From: Rhynchosporium graminicola | Taxonomy: Eukaryota > Ascomycota > Leotiomycetes > Helotiales > Ploettnerulaceae | NCBI GenBank assembly: GCA_900074885.1 | Contig: FJUW01000016.1 | Span: forward strand, 909,219-973,218 | Reading direction: 5' to 3' | DNA length: 64,000 bases | Shown here: positions 45,655 to 59,985 of the stretch, in pieces | Layout: each line of letters begins with the position of its first letter | How positions within the stretch are numbered: position 1 is the first letter of the stretch | The notes under the pieces: model-generated | Told to the model about the DNA's origin: nothing | The model's database searches: none | What the model saw: the letters and a program-made list of their open reading frames with translations, nothing else | Translations under genes and position numbers: made by a program

Positions 45655-47248
45655 GAGACAGCGGAGTGGTCAGTAGAAAGTGTCGCCCGACTGCAGGTAT
45701 TATCGTAGATGCAGATGCTAGATCCACGGGATGTAGATAGTAGAGTCCAACACTTTCGCGACGAACGATACCAAAACGGTGCTGAAACCCGCGAATTATT
45801 CGAAAGGCGAGGAGTGGAGGCGCGACAGCTTGTTTTGTTCATCTCTTGTCGCTGTTCTCTTCATGAGGGTGTGCTGTTGTGGCTGGGGCTTGGTCCCCCT
45901 GCGAGTAATAGCGCAGCGCCACAATGATTTTCTGCCGGCGCCAGTCAGTGCCGAAGAATCCCTGAAGATCACTGACAGCGCTATCAACCGTACGTGCTCG
46001 GTCGGACATTTATGCATGACAGCTCAAACCTTGAGATTGGTGACATCCTCAATCATCCTCAATGCATTCATTGTAACGCCTGAAGCTATGGCATGAGCTT
46101 AAATCACGTTCGTTGAATGAGGGAACACGAGTTTATGAAAGCTTACCATCGTGTGTCACATTGTCAAGTCTGAGAGCGTAAGCTGGCTGGCACTGCTTGA
46201 ATTTCCTTCTCAATGAAGAGCAATTCGGAAGTACCTCCGTAGGTACCTAGAGAATGTCAGGTTTCAGCCACCATTTCCAGCTTCTGATACTTTGAGCTGA
46301 ATCGGATCACTCTTGTTAATTCTGCACCCAAACCAATGCATCAATATTATTGCGATTCTTACTTTCCATATCCAAATGTTGTCTAAATACACCCTCCTCT
46401 GCTCTGTTTACAGAAGCTTTGCTAGCATATGCTGGGTCACAACCCGGGAATCTTGCTGGATGTCACAACTTACATATCCTGGCTGACTCGAGAACTCCCA
46501 GTCCAACTGATAAGCGGCTTACATATATGTGTATGTATCCATAACTTATATAACTTTGTAAGTCCACTATAAGCAACGCACTTCATCAAAATCTTCATTA
46601 GGTAGGTACGTAGCGGAGAAATTTTGCAACTCCAAAAGATTTCAGACTCTATCTTTGTCATATGTAACGTTTCCTTCGGCGACTTCGAATGATTCTCTAT
46701 AATTTATCTGCAAACAGGGATGAACTCGGCCAGTCTTGAAGTCGAAGCATTTATCGCCATCTGGGTGACTTCCTCGATTATGATTGCAAGTATGAACACG
46801 AAACATCATTTCTGAACTTGCAGATGAATACATAGCCACTGTTCCATGTGAGATACTTTTAGATTACGATATACAAGGAAGGGGACTCTGCAGATTGTTT
46901 CCAAGCTTCTTCGTACATGGCTGCCTTCGTCAAATCCACCTTTCTCCAGCATTCAGATGAGTGAGGGGGGGGGCTTTAGTCGTGATATCCAAAAGCAGGA
47001 ATATGGAAACTTACGAAGGGCCTTGGGGCTTCTCAAATCATTGACCAGAGGCGACTCCAAGGACTGGAAGTAATGCTTTGACTGGTGGTGTAATTCTTCT
47101 GTGCTAGGTTGACAGATTTCGAATTGAAGAACGCAACAATACCTCCAAAATTCCCCGACGTCAATAGGAGACATGAGAAGCTATACAGTCGCCTATATAC
47201 AAGTTCAGGTCCTTGAAACATTACTTATAAGGGAACCACCACTTCATA
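45655..47248. other. Intergenic region, nothing recognised
   Basis: About 1.6 kb between two minus-strand genes, including the promoter of the Sec2-like gene. No supported gene, repeat or RNA is visible. A G-run lies at about 46965-46973. Confidence 0.4.
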
Positions 47249-48217
47249 CTAGTAGACCAAATCCAGATATTTCAAGAGCGGTGAATAATCCTGATCCCCC
47301 TCGAACTTCAAAATCCTACCCGCCCTCTTCCATAGCACCATCCTACTATCTCTAACCTCCTGCACACTCTGTCGTCTAATCACCCCTGTCTTCTCATCAA
47401 CCACATATAAAAACTCTCCATCCCTATACCGCATCTTCCTCTCCGCATTACCCACCACCCAAGACACCCCATCATCAAGACAAAACAGCTCTCTCTTAAC
47501 AATCTTGCCGCACACTCTCACATCATTTTCCATACACGTTAAAGATTTACACATCGGCGCCACGATACTCCTGCCCCGGATCTCGGAGCTGAACATCCAC
47601 CGGCTGAAAATATTGTTGTATTCTATCCGGAGAGGCTTGAATAGGAAGCGGTAGTCGGCGTCGAGCTTGATTTCGTTGATTTGCGTGGTTATTGATTGCG
47701 TGGCTGTTTGGCGGGCGTAGTGAGGCGCTGCTTGGTCAAAGGATGATTTACGGTGATTTGTGGCTCCTGCAGTGGTTGTGAGGAACGCCTTGAGTACTCT
47801 CCTATTTGTACTTTCAATGATATTGACTTTAGCACTGTGATCGTTTTTCCTCGATGTTTGAAGGGACAAGGTAGGCTACAGATGCGAGTCAATACCATCT
47901 CTGAGTAGCAAAATGCAAGCTTGATGGGGTGATAGGATACTTATACTTACACTTTCGATTTGAGTAACTTTTACGTTGGCGGAAGTTCTCCTCTTGTTGT
48001 TTGAAGTACTGTTCGGAATCTGGAATATGCCGTCGATGTCCTTGTTATGGTTGGACTTGACGGCGACGAGGTATCGTTTCCCATTTGGAGAGATTGCGTA
48101 AACTCCTTCGACTGGCTCTTTACCGGAATAGAAATGGGACTTTGTGGTGTGTGGAGGCGAGCACCAAGTCCACGGTGTAACTGCCGTTTTGGCGCAGAGA
48201 AAAAGGTTGGGTGCCAT
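47249..48217 (-). CDS. Conserved-looking protein of unknown function
   Basis: Two exons (47951-48217 and 47249-47875) with a 75-nt intron give 297 aa. I recognise no domain. The first part contains EGVYAISPNGKRYLVAVKSN, and the second half has a compact hydrophobic/charged pattern (FSRWMFSSEIRG, CKSLTCMENDVRVCG, FLYVVDEKTG). There is no signal peptide or membrane segment. The intron has GTAAGT and TAG ends and joins in phase zero. The coding regions look regular, so I think it is a real gene, but I give no function. Confidence 0.55.
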
Positions 48218-48507
48218 TCCAAAGAAGCGTTTGTTATTTCTCGGTTAATCGTGTACCTATCTTAAAAATATCATTCGAGATTTGTAGAATAATCTTGATA
48301 GTTGAAAGCTTAAAGTCGGAAAAAAGTTAGGGTTGAGATGGAGGTGTGCGAAAGAAATGAGAGGGAGAAAAGAATGAAGGGATTTAATATTTTAGCCATT
48401 AACTACACTTGGACTGATGAGAATCTGGTAAGCTATTTCGAAGCTACTGATTATTGTGTATAGCCGTCGATAAGTAGCCGAGTTACCCCTCAAATTGGGG
48501 TACCGAA

Positions 48508-48580
48508 GTTGTGATCTAGTCACCTAAAGCACCTGGTCTCATGACCAGATGATGGCAGTATAACGCACCACTATGGCACT
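48508..48580 (-). other. Degenerate tRNA-Met-like segment (possible tRNA pseudogene or SINE head)
   Basis: On the minus strand, TAGTGGTGCG resembles an A box, and CTGGTCATGAGACCAG looks like an anticodon arm with CAT. The anticodon stem-loop has the wrong loop size, the T arm lacks GTTCGA, and the acceptor arms do not pair, so it is not a functional tRNA. The resemblance may be coincidental. Confidence 0.2.
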
Positions 48581-49655
48581 AGAATGAAGTAGAAGCCAAT
48601 GGCTTTTTCGTCGAAGAGAGCTCTAGGTCAATTTCAGAGTACGTAGCAATTCGGACCCTGGACTAAAGGCAGCCTTGTCAAAGAATTGACTTCATTCCGC
48701 GCAGGTAAAAGCTTTTGATCTGTTCTTGAAGTTAAACTCTTCTGCAAGATCTAAGTTTGTCGATAGTGTATTGAAAGCTTGGCTACTGCATGAAATCTAA
48801 ACGTGTGATATGTCAATGATGGGAAACTCGGAGACTTCTCGTCATTTTTGTTTAGGTAAATCAAGGCTGTTCAATTTCATGTTCGGCAAAGAGATCAAGC
48901 TGATATCCTGGGGAATAAATCAGGTACAGTCCTACGATACTTGTAGGTACTTCGATAATTATTGAGGGATGTCTGGTAACATTCTCTGACATCAAAAAAT
49001 ATTGGACCAGATGTCCTCTAGTATCTTCTTAGCACAGTCGTTGGAGTTCCGAAGCGTAGAACAAGCTCCAAAATCGCTGGAGCCAGATCCGCTTAGCCTC
49101 GTCTACACTTTCTCCGAGCTTCCGCGTAGCAGTCCTCAAGATGCTAAGAATCATGGCAACCCTGACAAAAGAATACGAGAAAAGGGAAAGCAGATACACG
49201 CTCTGATCGCTCTTACTAAGAATTGACCATAGCTTCGGATCGGGTAAGCAAGGCAGCATGGACCCCACTGGGAAACATACATCTATTTGAAATGAGATTT
49301 AAAACAGGATATGCCGAGTGTAGGGTGATGCTAGACACGAGAAGCAGATAGGTTGAGAACAAGCACAACTATGTGTTCAAGATCAGGACACACTTGCAAC
49401 ATCGACGAGCTTCAGTGCAGTGAAGCCTACATTAGGTTTTAATCCGTCAATCTAGAAATGCTCTTGCCTGAGAGGCAAAATGCCTTCTCAAGTGGGTGTT
49501 TCGATGCCATTGAAGGACAAGCTCGTTAATCTGATGATGGCAGGGGCTGTAGATGCTCGAGACTTCTATCCTACGTAGAATAAGGCAAGAACAATCGAAA
49601 GGAGGGAATGTGGCTATGGCTTGGCAGGTAAAATATGTTGGCAAAAATCATGTGT

Positions 49656-49702
49656 TGAAGAACATTGAGCTAGCCTCAAGTCCTCTAGCTCAATGTTCTT
49701 CA
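49656..49702. repeat. Perfect 18-bp inverted repeat with 11-nt loop
   Basis: The arms 49656-49673 and 49685-49702 are exact reverse complements (TGAAGAACATTGAGCTAG and partner). Transcription would give a strong hairpin. No T-run follows, so a terminator is unlikely. No gene overlaps it. Confidence 0.8.
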
Positions 49703-50094
49703 TGTAAAACCCAGTGGAAGTCCTTTTGGGTAACATATGTTGGATATAATTTCGCTTCCTGGAAATGCGTGAAATCCAAGCGGTTTTGTGAGATCTATCT
49801 CCGAGATGTTCTCGTTAAGCCGTGTGATGACGCCCTTAATGCCTCCTCGCACAATATATCTCCCAACTAATGTTATGCAAAATTCAAAGGGCTTCCAAAG
49901 AAAGGGCATCCATATCGGCATATTTCGACAGAATCCTAATGATCATCACTCTCACTGAAATTTCGGCATTGGTACAGAGATTTTGCTGAAAATTCGTTGA
50001 CGGAGGAGCATGTGCTACATTTTTGTAATGCTCGTGCTCATGATAACCCGCAATCCCGTGCCCCGTGCAAAGAGCCCAAACCAAAACCCACAGC

Positions 50095-50785
50095 CTAAAC
50101 CTCGACCGTAACTCTGGCCTTGGGGTTGGTAACCTTGACACCGAGCTCCTTTGCGCGTGCAACAATCTCAATTCTCTTTCTCGACGAAACGGCGTGTGAA
50201 ATCCTGCATAGTGTTAGTCCTGTAGTCCTTGGATGTCCTTTGGAGAACCTTACTCGGCAGCGAAGGTCTTGTTGTGCATGAGGAGAAGGTCAACATCGCG
50301 GACGTTGTTGACGAGGAAAGCCTTGTGTCCGGATGGCATCATGTGGCGGGTCTTTCTGTTTGATCCGAAACCGATCTAATCATCTTATCAGCCCTCGTCT
50401 TCCTGCAATCTAACCAGAGGTTCATGGTCGATCCTGATATCAAATGCGTCCCTGCCTAGAGCCTAATTTCTCCCTTCACGTACCGATGGCATGACCATTT
50501 GGCCCTTAAAGCGTCTTCGGACTCTGTTATCAATACCCTTGGGCTTTCTCCAGCTGGCGTCGAGACATTTGTAGGTGTCTGTAGGTATCAAAAGTTAGGA
50601 CGTTCGTTCGCGTTCGATAGAAGGGCTTTTGACTTTCCTGACTGATGTCTGTGAAAGCGCTTTGTGCCTGTTTATGTTCGTCAGTCCTTGTCCGTTATCT
50701 ACCAGCTCGTCTTGGCGCAAGTTTCGATTCCTAGGGTGAACATACGCTTCTTCACGATCGGAACGTGTCTGGCGGCGGAAACCAT
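50095..50785 (-). CDS. rpl32: 60S ribosomal protein L32 (eL32)
   Basis: This is a structural protein of the large ribosomal subunit. Five exons (50746-50785, 50638-50667, 50484-50578, 50254-50375, 50095-50203) give 131 aa, the usual size. Diagnostic stretches are [66 protein letters not shown] and [20 protein letters not shown]. Intron-rich 5' halves are common in fungal ribosomal protein genes. The second intron (50579-50637) has a good CTAAC branch site and CAG acceptor, but the donor that keeps the conserved HQSDTYKC in frame is GAAAGT, not GTAAGT. It is either a rare GA-AG intron or a sequence error. Codon use looks like that of a highly expressed gene. Confidence 0.93.
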
Positions 50786-51686
50786 CTGAGTATTGTTAGT
50801 AAAACGATTGAATGATTCTGAGTATACTGCGGGATTCGCAAAATCGTGGACGTACCTTGTCGTTGGTTTCGGTAGGCGGTTGTCGTTGGAGGATGAAATA
50901 GTCGCGATCTTTTCGCTTTTGCAATTCCACCTGTGTGCCTGTCGTTTCCCGAAGCGAACCAATCACGTGCATTGACGTACTAGCGTTGATGAGGCTGGAC
51001 TGATATGACTAAGCTACATTTCATCCCCACCATGCCTCCTCACCTGGCTGACCAACCCTTCCCCCAATATTCGAGTCAATATCAATTTATATTTCGAAAG
51101 CCACGGGATCCGATTCGCGACTTCATTGACTAAATTATTCCATGGCATAGAATTGCACTGCGACATCTTGAACCGCGATATATTTACTGCACTGTTTCGT
51201 GGTCTCACCATACAATCGCATCGCCGAATTCTTCTCCAATCAGAGCTCGCCTTGCGAATTCAGTATCTACGGTACTAATCAGAGTCACGAAAGCTTCCTA
51301 GAATTTTTACTCCAAGCAAGAACAGCAGGTCAGAAATTGTCTAGGACTTCATTCAAACCATGATTCTGAGTACCCGCTTCGCTGGACACGAACTGACCTC
51401 ACCTCAGTACGATCGTCGACTATTCGTAGGCCTTCTTCAAGATCCGCAAGTCAAGACTGGCTATACGATTATCAATAAGACTCCGATTTGGTGAATTTGT
51501 AATATGCATTTGACCATGTCGTGATTTCATTTTTTGTGCTTGTCTATGTTCGGCCATTATCCATAAGAACCGCGGAAGACCAGCCCTGATTCTGTCTACC
51601 ATGTGGAAACCCCTTAATACACCGCCCTCACTGGGCCCCCCATCCCACCAAAAGTACGAAAAATATTCTTATGGCAAGAAAGCACG
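50786..51686. other. Intergenic region upstream of eL32
   Basis: This 900-bp tract holds the eL32 promoter and the 3' UTR of the DnaJ gene. No other gene is supported. The ATG frames here (for example 51420-51602 minus) lack features. Confidence 0.4.
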
Positions 51687-53128
51687 TCATTGTTGTGGGC
51701 ATTGCGCTTGTCCTCCTTGATCCTCATCATCGTCTTCCCATCCACCGCCAGCTCGTGGATCGCCAGAGTTTGCACCAAACTATTGGATGTCAGCGAGATC
51801 CAATAAGAAAAGGGTGGGGAGAATCTACATCTTCAATCTCGGCATCAGAATCGAACTCAACTTCATCAATTTCTGTTGCCTCAATCGCAGGAGCAGGCTT
51901 GGGAAGAACCTTTTTCAGGTCGACGAAAGCTGAAGGATCTTCAGTCCAGCCATCTTCAGGGAACTCAACCTTAACAACCAAGAATAGGTCTCCTTTTGTG
52001 TCGCTCTTCTTTAGTGGCATACCCTCTCCTTCAACCTTCAATATTTGACCTGGTCTAAGAACCTTGCCCTGAGGATGGTTAAGATGAATACCCCGACCAT
52101 CCAAGTGCTTCAAAACGACCCTCGAGAAGCCAGTAAGAGCCTCCGCAAGGGTGATATTCAACTCTGCGGAAAGATCATCACCGGCTCTCTGAAATATTTC
52201 ATGCTCCTCTTCTGCCAGATGGAAGACAATATCTCCAGGAATTTGATCCGGGACCTGATCCGCCTCGCCTTCAAGGACTATCTTCTCTCCTTCACGAGCG
52301 CCTCTCGGGATGTAAATCTCCAGCACTTTCTTCTCTGAGGTCGTTCGCTTTCCCTTACACTTCTTGCACCTATCCTTCTCCTTGAAGATCTTCCCTGTGC
52401 CCGTACAGGTATCGCAGACCATTCTCTCCTGGGTGACAAGTCCTGGGCCTACCGATCGAAGTCCAATCGTTACCCCATTACCCTTACACCTCTCGCATGT
52501 TGCAGGCTTAGCCTTTTCTTTTCCACCGCTGCCCTTACAATGACTGCAGACGATGTTTTTCGTGCTGGCAAACTTAACGGTCTTTCCCTTGTAGAGCTCC
52601 TCTAAAGTGACTTCGTATTTCTGGTCCTCGTCTTTCCCCCGTCGTTGTCGTTTCGGGCCCCCCTCGCCACCAAATCCAGGTGGCATGCCTCCTCCCATGC
52701 CCCCTCCCATACCGAACATTTGCGCCAATATATCGTCCAAATCTACCCCGCCAGGTCCACCAGGCCCACCTCTGCTTGGATCGAAAGCGGCCATTCCGTG
52801 GGTATCGTACATATGTCTCTTTTCCTCATCGTAAAGAATTTCGTATGCTTGACTGATAGCCTTGAACTTCAATTCGGACTCTTCCCTCAATTCCACTGCG
52901 ACTTTGTCAGGATGATGTTGCAAGGCGGCCTATAATTCGTCAGCTTCATCACCAAAATGCTGCAAGCAAATACAAACCTTATGATAAGCTTTCTTGACTT
53001 CGGTCTTTGAGGCAGATTTTGAAATTCCAAGGAGCTCTGCCAAAGTTAGCCAGCATCGTGAGATCATTGATGAACAATTCACCATAGAGATCGACCTCGC
53101 CGGCTTCAGCAGTGCCGTTGGACGCCAT
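51687..53128 (-). CDS. Type I DnaJ/Hsp40 co-chaperone (Ydj1/Mas5-like), predicted farnesylated
   Basis: This protein stimulates Hsp70 ATPase and helps fold and deliver proteins in the cytosol. Four exons (53083-53128, 52978-53036, 51829-52929, 51687-51779) give 432 aa. A J domain with HPD (HHPDK) comes first, then a Gly-rich region with GGMGGGMPP repeats, then a zinc-finger domain with four CxxCxGxG-type repeats (CSHCKGSG, CERCKGNG, CDTCTGTG, CKKCKGKR), and the client-binding C-terminal domains. The small last exon was added because the frame otherwise ends in a stretch resembling intron. Spliced, the tail reads WEDDDEDQGGQAQCPQQ, a CaaX-type box expected for Ydj1. It is head-to-head with the GluRS gene. 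Confidence 0.95.
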
Positions 53129-55587
<2,459 letters not shown>

Positions 55588-55941
55588 TAGATGTTGTATG
55601 AGTTCAGTGTACACTTGTTAATATGTATGAAATAGTAGAAATGTACAAAAATCTGAGATTTACTCAGCTCAGCTGATGCTGTATAGCAGGTCAGAGAATA
55701 TCGATCACTCCTCCACAATACAATGCTTGGTTAAGAATATGAAATGTTATATTTATGTTGCATCTCTTACTCAGTATTCAGTATAGGGTCTAAGATCTTT
55801 TGCTAGGGTACGCCCGCCACGTAGCCACAATCGCGATTCATCATATTTACTCCAACGCCGTTTTGTGTGATTTCTTACGCCCAGAAATGCCCATGCATCT
55901 CAAGTAGCAACTAACATCTGCTCAGAGCCCCGCCGTAAGCC
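55588..55941. other. Intergenic, convergent 3' ends
   Basis: A 354-bp gap between convergent stops, AT-rich and probably the two 3' UTRs. Nothing else is visible. Confidence 0.4.
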
Positions 55942-57050
55942 TCATAACTCCGCAGGAGCATCCGCAACCTCGACTTCTGGGGCTGTCACAGCCTGAGCAA
56001 CAGATCCCAGGCCATTAAAGAGTCTCGCCTTCACGTCTCCGGCCATCAAGCCCGAAAGCTCCTCCCCAGCAATCTTATTGCTATCCTTAACCACCTTTTC
56101 TAGCGCCTGATCTGAGGTGGTCTTTGGCGTTGCACCCACAGGTCTGACGCTTCTTACAATTGCAATCTCTGCCATATTGATTTTGGAACTCAGGTCGAGC
56201 ATCTGCTTACTGCTGTATTCGCGGTTGGTGAAGAGAGGGCTTTGACTAAGAGTCTGAACCCAGTACTTGTTCCAAAGTAGCTCCAACAGATGTGTATCCA
56301 ACGAACTTTTGAAATGAGAGACTTCCAACGAGTAGTACCTGCTTGCGTGCGCACCAAAGTCCTCCGCCTTTGCTAGTGGAATGGTCTGGTATCCGTCTGC
56401 TGCTCCAGAGTCGATAGGCTTGTAATTCTCTGGGTAAGTTCTGAAGGCACCGATTTCGACTTTGCCAGCTGAGATAGTGCGATCGGGATCGATGACCACT
56501 GCCAGGAAAGGGTCAGAGAAGGTCTGTTGAGTCGCCTGTGTGCTAACATCGATACCACTAAGCCAACATCCGTAGCCTGGGTGACTGTGATACCATCCTA
56601 CAGCATTCTCTAGCTTGCCCTGATCACGACAGGCTTGGAGGTAGCCAACCATGTATTCGTTTGCTTCGTCCTGGGCGTTTACTCTGGTCTCTGTTCCTTC
56701 AACCGGTAGCCTGAATGCATCGGTGACGATGATCGTATCTCCTGCAATCTTTCCTTGCATCAAACCCATAATTTCGATGCTGCCTCCGGACCTTGCATGC
56801 ATCACCATCTTCAACAGAGCAACAGCTGATATTCGGACATGCTTAAAGTGGTGAGGATCGGTTTTCCATGGCTTGGCGTCACCTATGGCTTTCTGCTCCG
56901 CGCTGTCGTATGCATAAAGAGCGTCTTTGGTCGGGTCGACGAGGTTGACGTTATTGTCTAGCTCTATTATCGATAAAGATTAGCTTGAAGCCGAGGTAGT
57001 ATGAGCCTCAATATGTTCTGCTTACCCCATGTCTTACGCGCAGTATCCAT
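55942..57050 (-). CDS. COP9 signalosome subunit 5 (CSN5/Rri1), JAMM deneddylase
   Basis: This is the catalytic subunit that removes Nedd8/Rub1 from cullins. Exons 57026-57050 and 55942-56963 give 348 aa. The very short first exon (MDTARKTW) joins through a 62-nt intron to [17 protein letters not shown], matching the usual CSN5 start. The MPN+ domain carries the zinc-binding JAMM motif in [24 protein letters not shown] with a Glu in [10 protein letters not shown], and downstream [10 protein letters not shown]-like sequence ([16 protein letters not shown]). The C-terminal helical region that docks into the complex is complete. In fungi CSN controls development and secondary metabolism. It is head-to-head with the Ase1 gene. 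Confidence 0.96.
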
Positions 57051-57558
57051 GATCAAAACGAGGTTATCATAGATTTGAGATGATGTCCCAATATTGCTAT
57101 TACTTAGTGAAGACGGCAAGCCAAATTGTGGTAAGGTATTCCCGACTAGAAGGGGAGCTATGGATGCAAGCTCCAGATATCGCAGCCTTGCCTTGCCTAG
57201 TGAACCCCTGCTAGCGTGGTTGCCATGCCAGATTCCCCTCCACGGAAGTAATCAGAGTCCCAAGAACAGCTGCAACGCACATACATACATCGCGCATCTC
57301 TTGCCTTGGAAACACATTTGCGCGTCTCGATTTCTTTGGATGATCTGTACGATATCTCTTTCAGGGATTTCGCTGTCGCGCGCGCGATCACATCTGAAGT
57401 GGGATAATTTTGTCGACAAAACACGCGGCCAACAACTGATTTCCTACCTACCTTCATACTCAGTCTACTCAACGAGTTGAACAATCTTCCCTTGGCTCCA
57501 ATAGGCTCGGACAAGGACCGAATTACACCTTCTTTCGACGCGTCTCACCTCATATACG
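57051..57558. other. Shared promoter region between CSN5 and Ase1 genes
   Basis: These 508 bp lie between start codons on opposite strands. No specific regulatory element is recognised. Confidence 0.45.
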
Positions 57559-59985
57559 ATGGATTCTAGTTACCTAACCTCGCAGGTTTCAACAATTATT
57601 GCACAGCTTCATGGTCTGTTTGACGAGATTGGAGTCCCGAGCCATGAACGCGAGAGTCGCGAGTCGGAGGTAAGGCATAAGTTCGATGAATTCGAGAGTT
57701 TTAACTAATTGATGGACCGTAGCTCTTCTCTGCCCTCTCCGAAACTCTACATAACCAAGTACGACTCGTCGCAGCCGAAAAGAATGACTTGACAGAGGAG
57801 GCCCAACGTATCATAACCACAATCAAGCAAATGGCGGCGTCCCTCGACGACAATAAATCACGACACGAATACGAGGCTGAAGATGAGAACCTCAAGATCA
57901 CATACCCGTTATTACGATGTGTCCAAGGATTGAAGGAGAAGCATCTTATGGTTTCCAAGTTACACAGAGAGCGCTTCGAACAAGTCAAGAGTAGGACTAC
58001 TGGGGAACTCAAGGGTGCTGAATGCTAACTCAACACAGAACTCGTCCAAGCCCTTGAATCATACTCGTCTCATCTCGAACCCTCCTTCATCAAAATCACT
58101 CTACCTCCTACCGCACCCAACTCAACAATACCACCCACTTTCGATTTATCCTCGATCTACGTTACCGCTCTCGACGATGAGTTTACTCGGGTCTACGAGG
58201 AGTATACGCGTCGTGTCGCAACAGTGAAGGCACTATCAGAACACATTATCCAACTATGGGCCGAGCTTGGCACACCCCAGGCGCAGACGGATGGTACAAT
58301 AGTCAAATATTACCGTGATTCTCCTGAGCAATTAGGTCTCCACGAAGATGACATCGCCAGACTCCGATCAAAGAGAGACAAGCTTGCGGACGAAAAGAAA
58401 TCACGTGAAAAGCGCCTGAGGGACCTGAAGGCTGCCGTGGAGGGACTTTGGGTGCGTCTGGGAGTTGAGGAGCATGAGAGAAAGAAGTTCTGCAATACCA
58501 ATCGAGGATGCGGCGTTCGACAGATTAACGAATTCGAGGACGAATTGTCGAGGTTGAACGAACTCAAGCGACAAAACCTCCACCTGTTTGTTGAAGATGC
58601 TCGATACAAGCTGCAGGAACTTTGGGATGGGCTATTCTTTTCCGAGGAGGAGATGTTGGAATTTACTCCTGCATTTTCAGATGTATACAGTGATGCATTG
58701 CTCGAGGCGCATGAGCAGGAAATTGGTCGTTTGGAAGCCCTAAAGGAACAGCGAGCTCCAACCCTAGCACTTATCGAAAAGCACAGATCGCTTGTGAAAG
58801 ATCGTGATGATCTTCAAGCTTCAAGTCAAGACGCGTCCCGGTTGCTCGGTCGCGGTCAAAAGGGAGAAAAGCGTGATCCAACACGTCTGCTCAGAGAGGA
58901 GAAGATGAGAAAGAGAATCGCAAAGGACTTGCCAAAGATTGCTGTAGACTTGAGAAAGGTAAGCTTTTTTCCTACCGACATAAAATATTGGGCCCACAAA
59001 GATCAACGCCGGGATATTATGACTTGCATGCGCGTGAAGCTAATAATTACAGGTCTTGGATAAATGGGAAGATGAATACGGTCGACCATTCCTTGTTTGT
59101 GGAGAGAGATACCTAGATATACTCGAGGCTTCCGAATCCAGGCCAGCACCTGGTCCTCGCTCAAAAACTCCGGCCGGTCCACCCCCGCCAGCTCCAAAGG
59201 CACAGAAGTCAGCGCCACCAAGTAGGACAAATAGTGTGGTGAAGGTCCCTCCACCCAGAAGTGGTGCAAAGACTCCGACAGCTGGTGGAACTCTGAGACG
59301 TAATCCATTAACATGTACTGGCGCCAAGTCCCCATCAAAAATTCCCTCGAGAGCACCTCTATCAAGTCTCAATCATGGTGGTAACTCTCCTGAGCGCCGC
59401 ACTCAAGAACCAAGCACTCTCCGTGGCAAGATGGGACCTCCGCCAAGTAGGGCTCCTCCCCCAAAGATGCGAGACCTGTTCGTTCCTCCACCCGCACCAA
59501 CTCCGACACCCCATTCACTTTATCGCTCCGAGAGCGTAAACTCCAGCACTGGTAGCGTTCGGCATGTTACCCCCGAGGATGCATTTTATGACGATGCATA
59601 CTCGAAATCGCAGCGAAGCACCCGACCCCAATCGTATCATGAACTCAAATCATCCATGCGCCAAAATGAGCGAGAAACACAACAATATCCACAAGCTCCT
59701 TCAAGTCGTCAGATATCCAACACGTCAAACAACACGACTGTTTCAGGCTCCGAGAACTGGCAAACAATCGAAGATGATTCAGAGCCCGAACAAGATGCAA
59801 CGGATGCCTACTATGCCAAACTCAAAGCAGCGCACGGCAAGCGCTTTCCCCCTGAGGATTATAATCATGGCGGACAATCCAAGAAGCAGAAGGGATTTAC
59901 ACCATACGACAGCCGGGCAGGCGTCACAGAGGCTCGTATCGTGTCTGGTAGTGAAGCAAACTGGACCGACGAGGATGCCTTCTAG
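57559..59985 (+). CDS. Microtubule-bundling protein Ase1/PRC1/MAP65
   Basis: This protein cross-links antiparallel microtubules at the anaphase spindle midzone. Exons 57559-57669, 57723-57990, 58039-58958 and 59053-59985 give 743 aa. The long helical rod starts with LHGLFDEIGV (dimerisation part) and runs through coiled-coil stretches to the spectrin-like microtubule-binding region, with family marks such as LWDGLFFSEEEM, NEFEDELSRLNELKRQNL, GEKRDPTRLLREEKMRKR and LDKWEDEYGRPFLVCGERYL. The last ~290 residues are Pro/Ser/Arg-rich and disordered, with many SP/TP sites that fit cell-cycle kinase control (inferred). All introns join in phase. Length and order agree with filamentous-fungal Ase1. 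Confidence 0.93.

Larger units (their letters stand above)
48218..50094. other. Gene-poor region with a tRNA-like segment and a perfect hairpin
   Basis: Nearly 1.9 kb without a supported gene. It contains the tRNA-Met-like segment at about 48508-48580 and a perfect inverted repeat at 49656-49702 (listed separately). The short open frames here overlap these or lack features. Confidence 0.4.
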
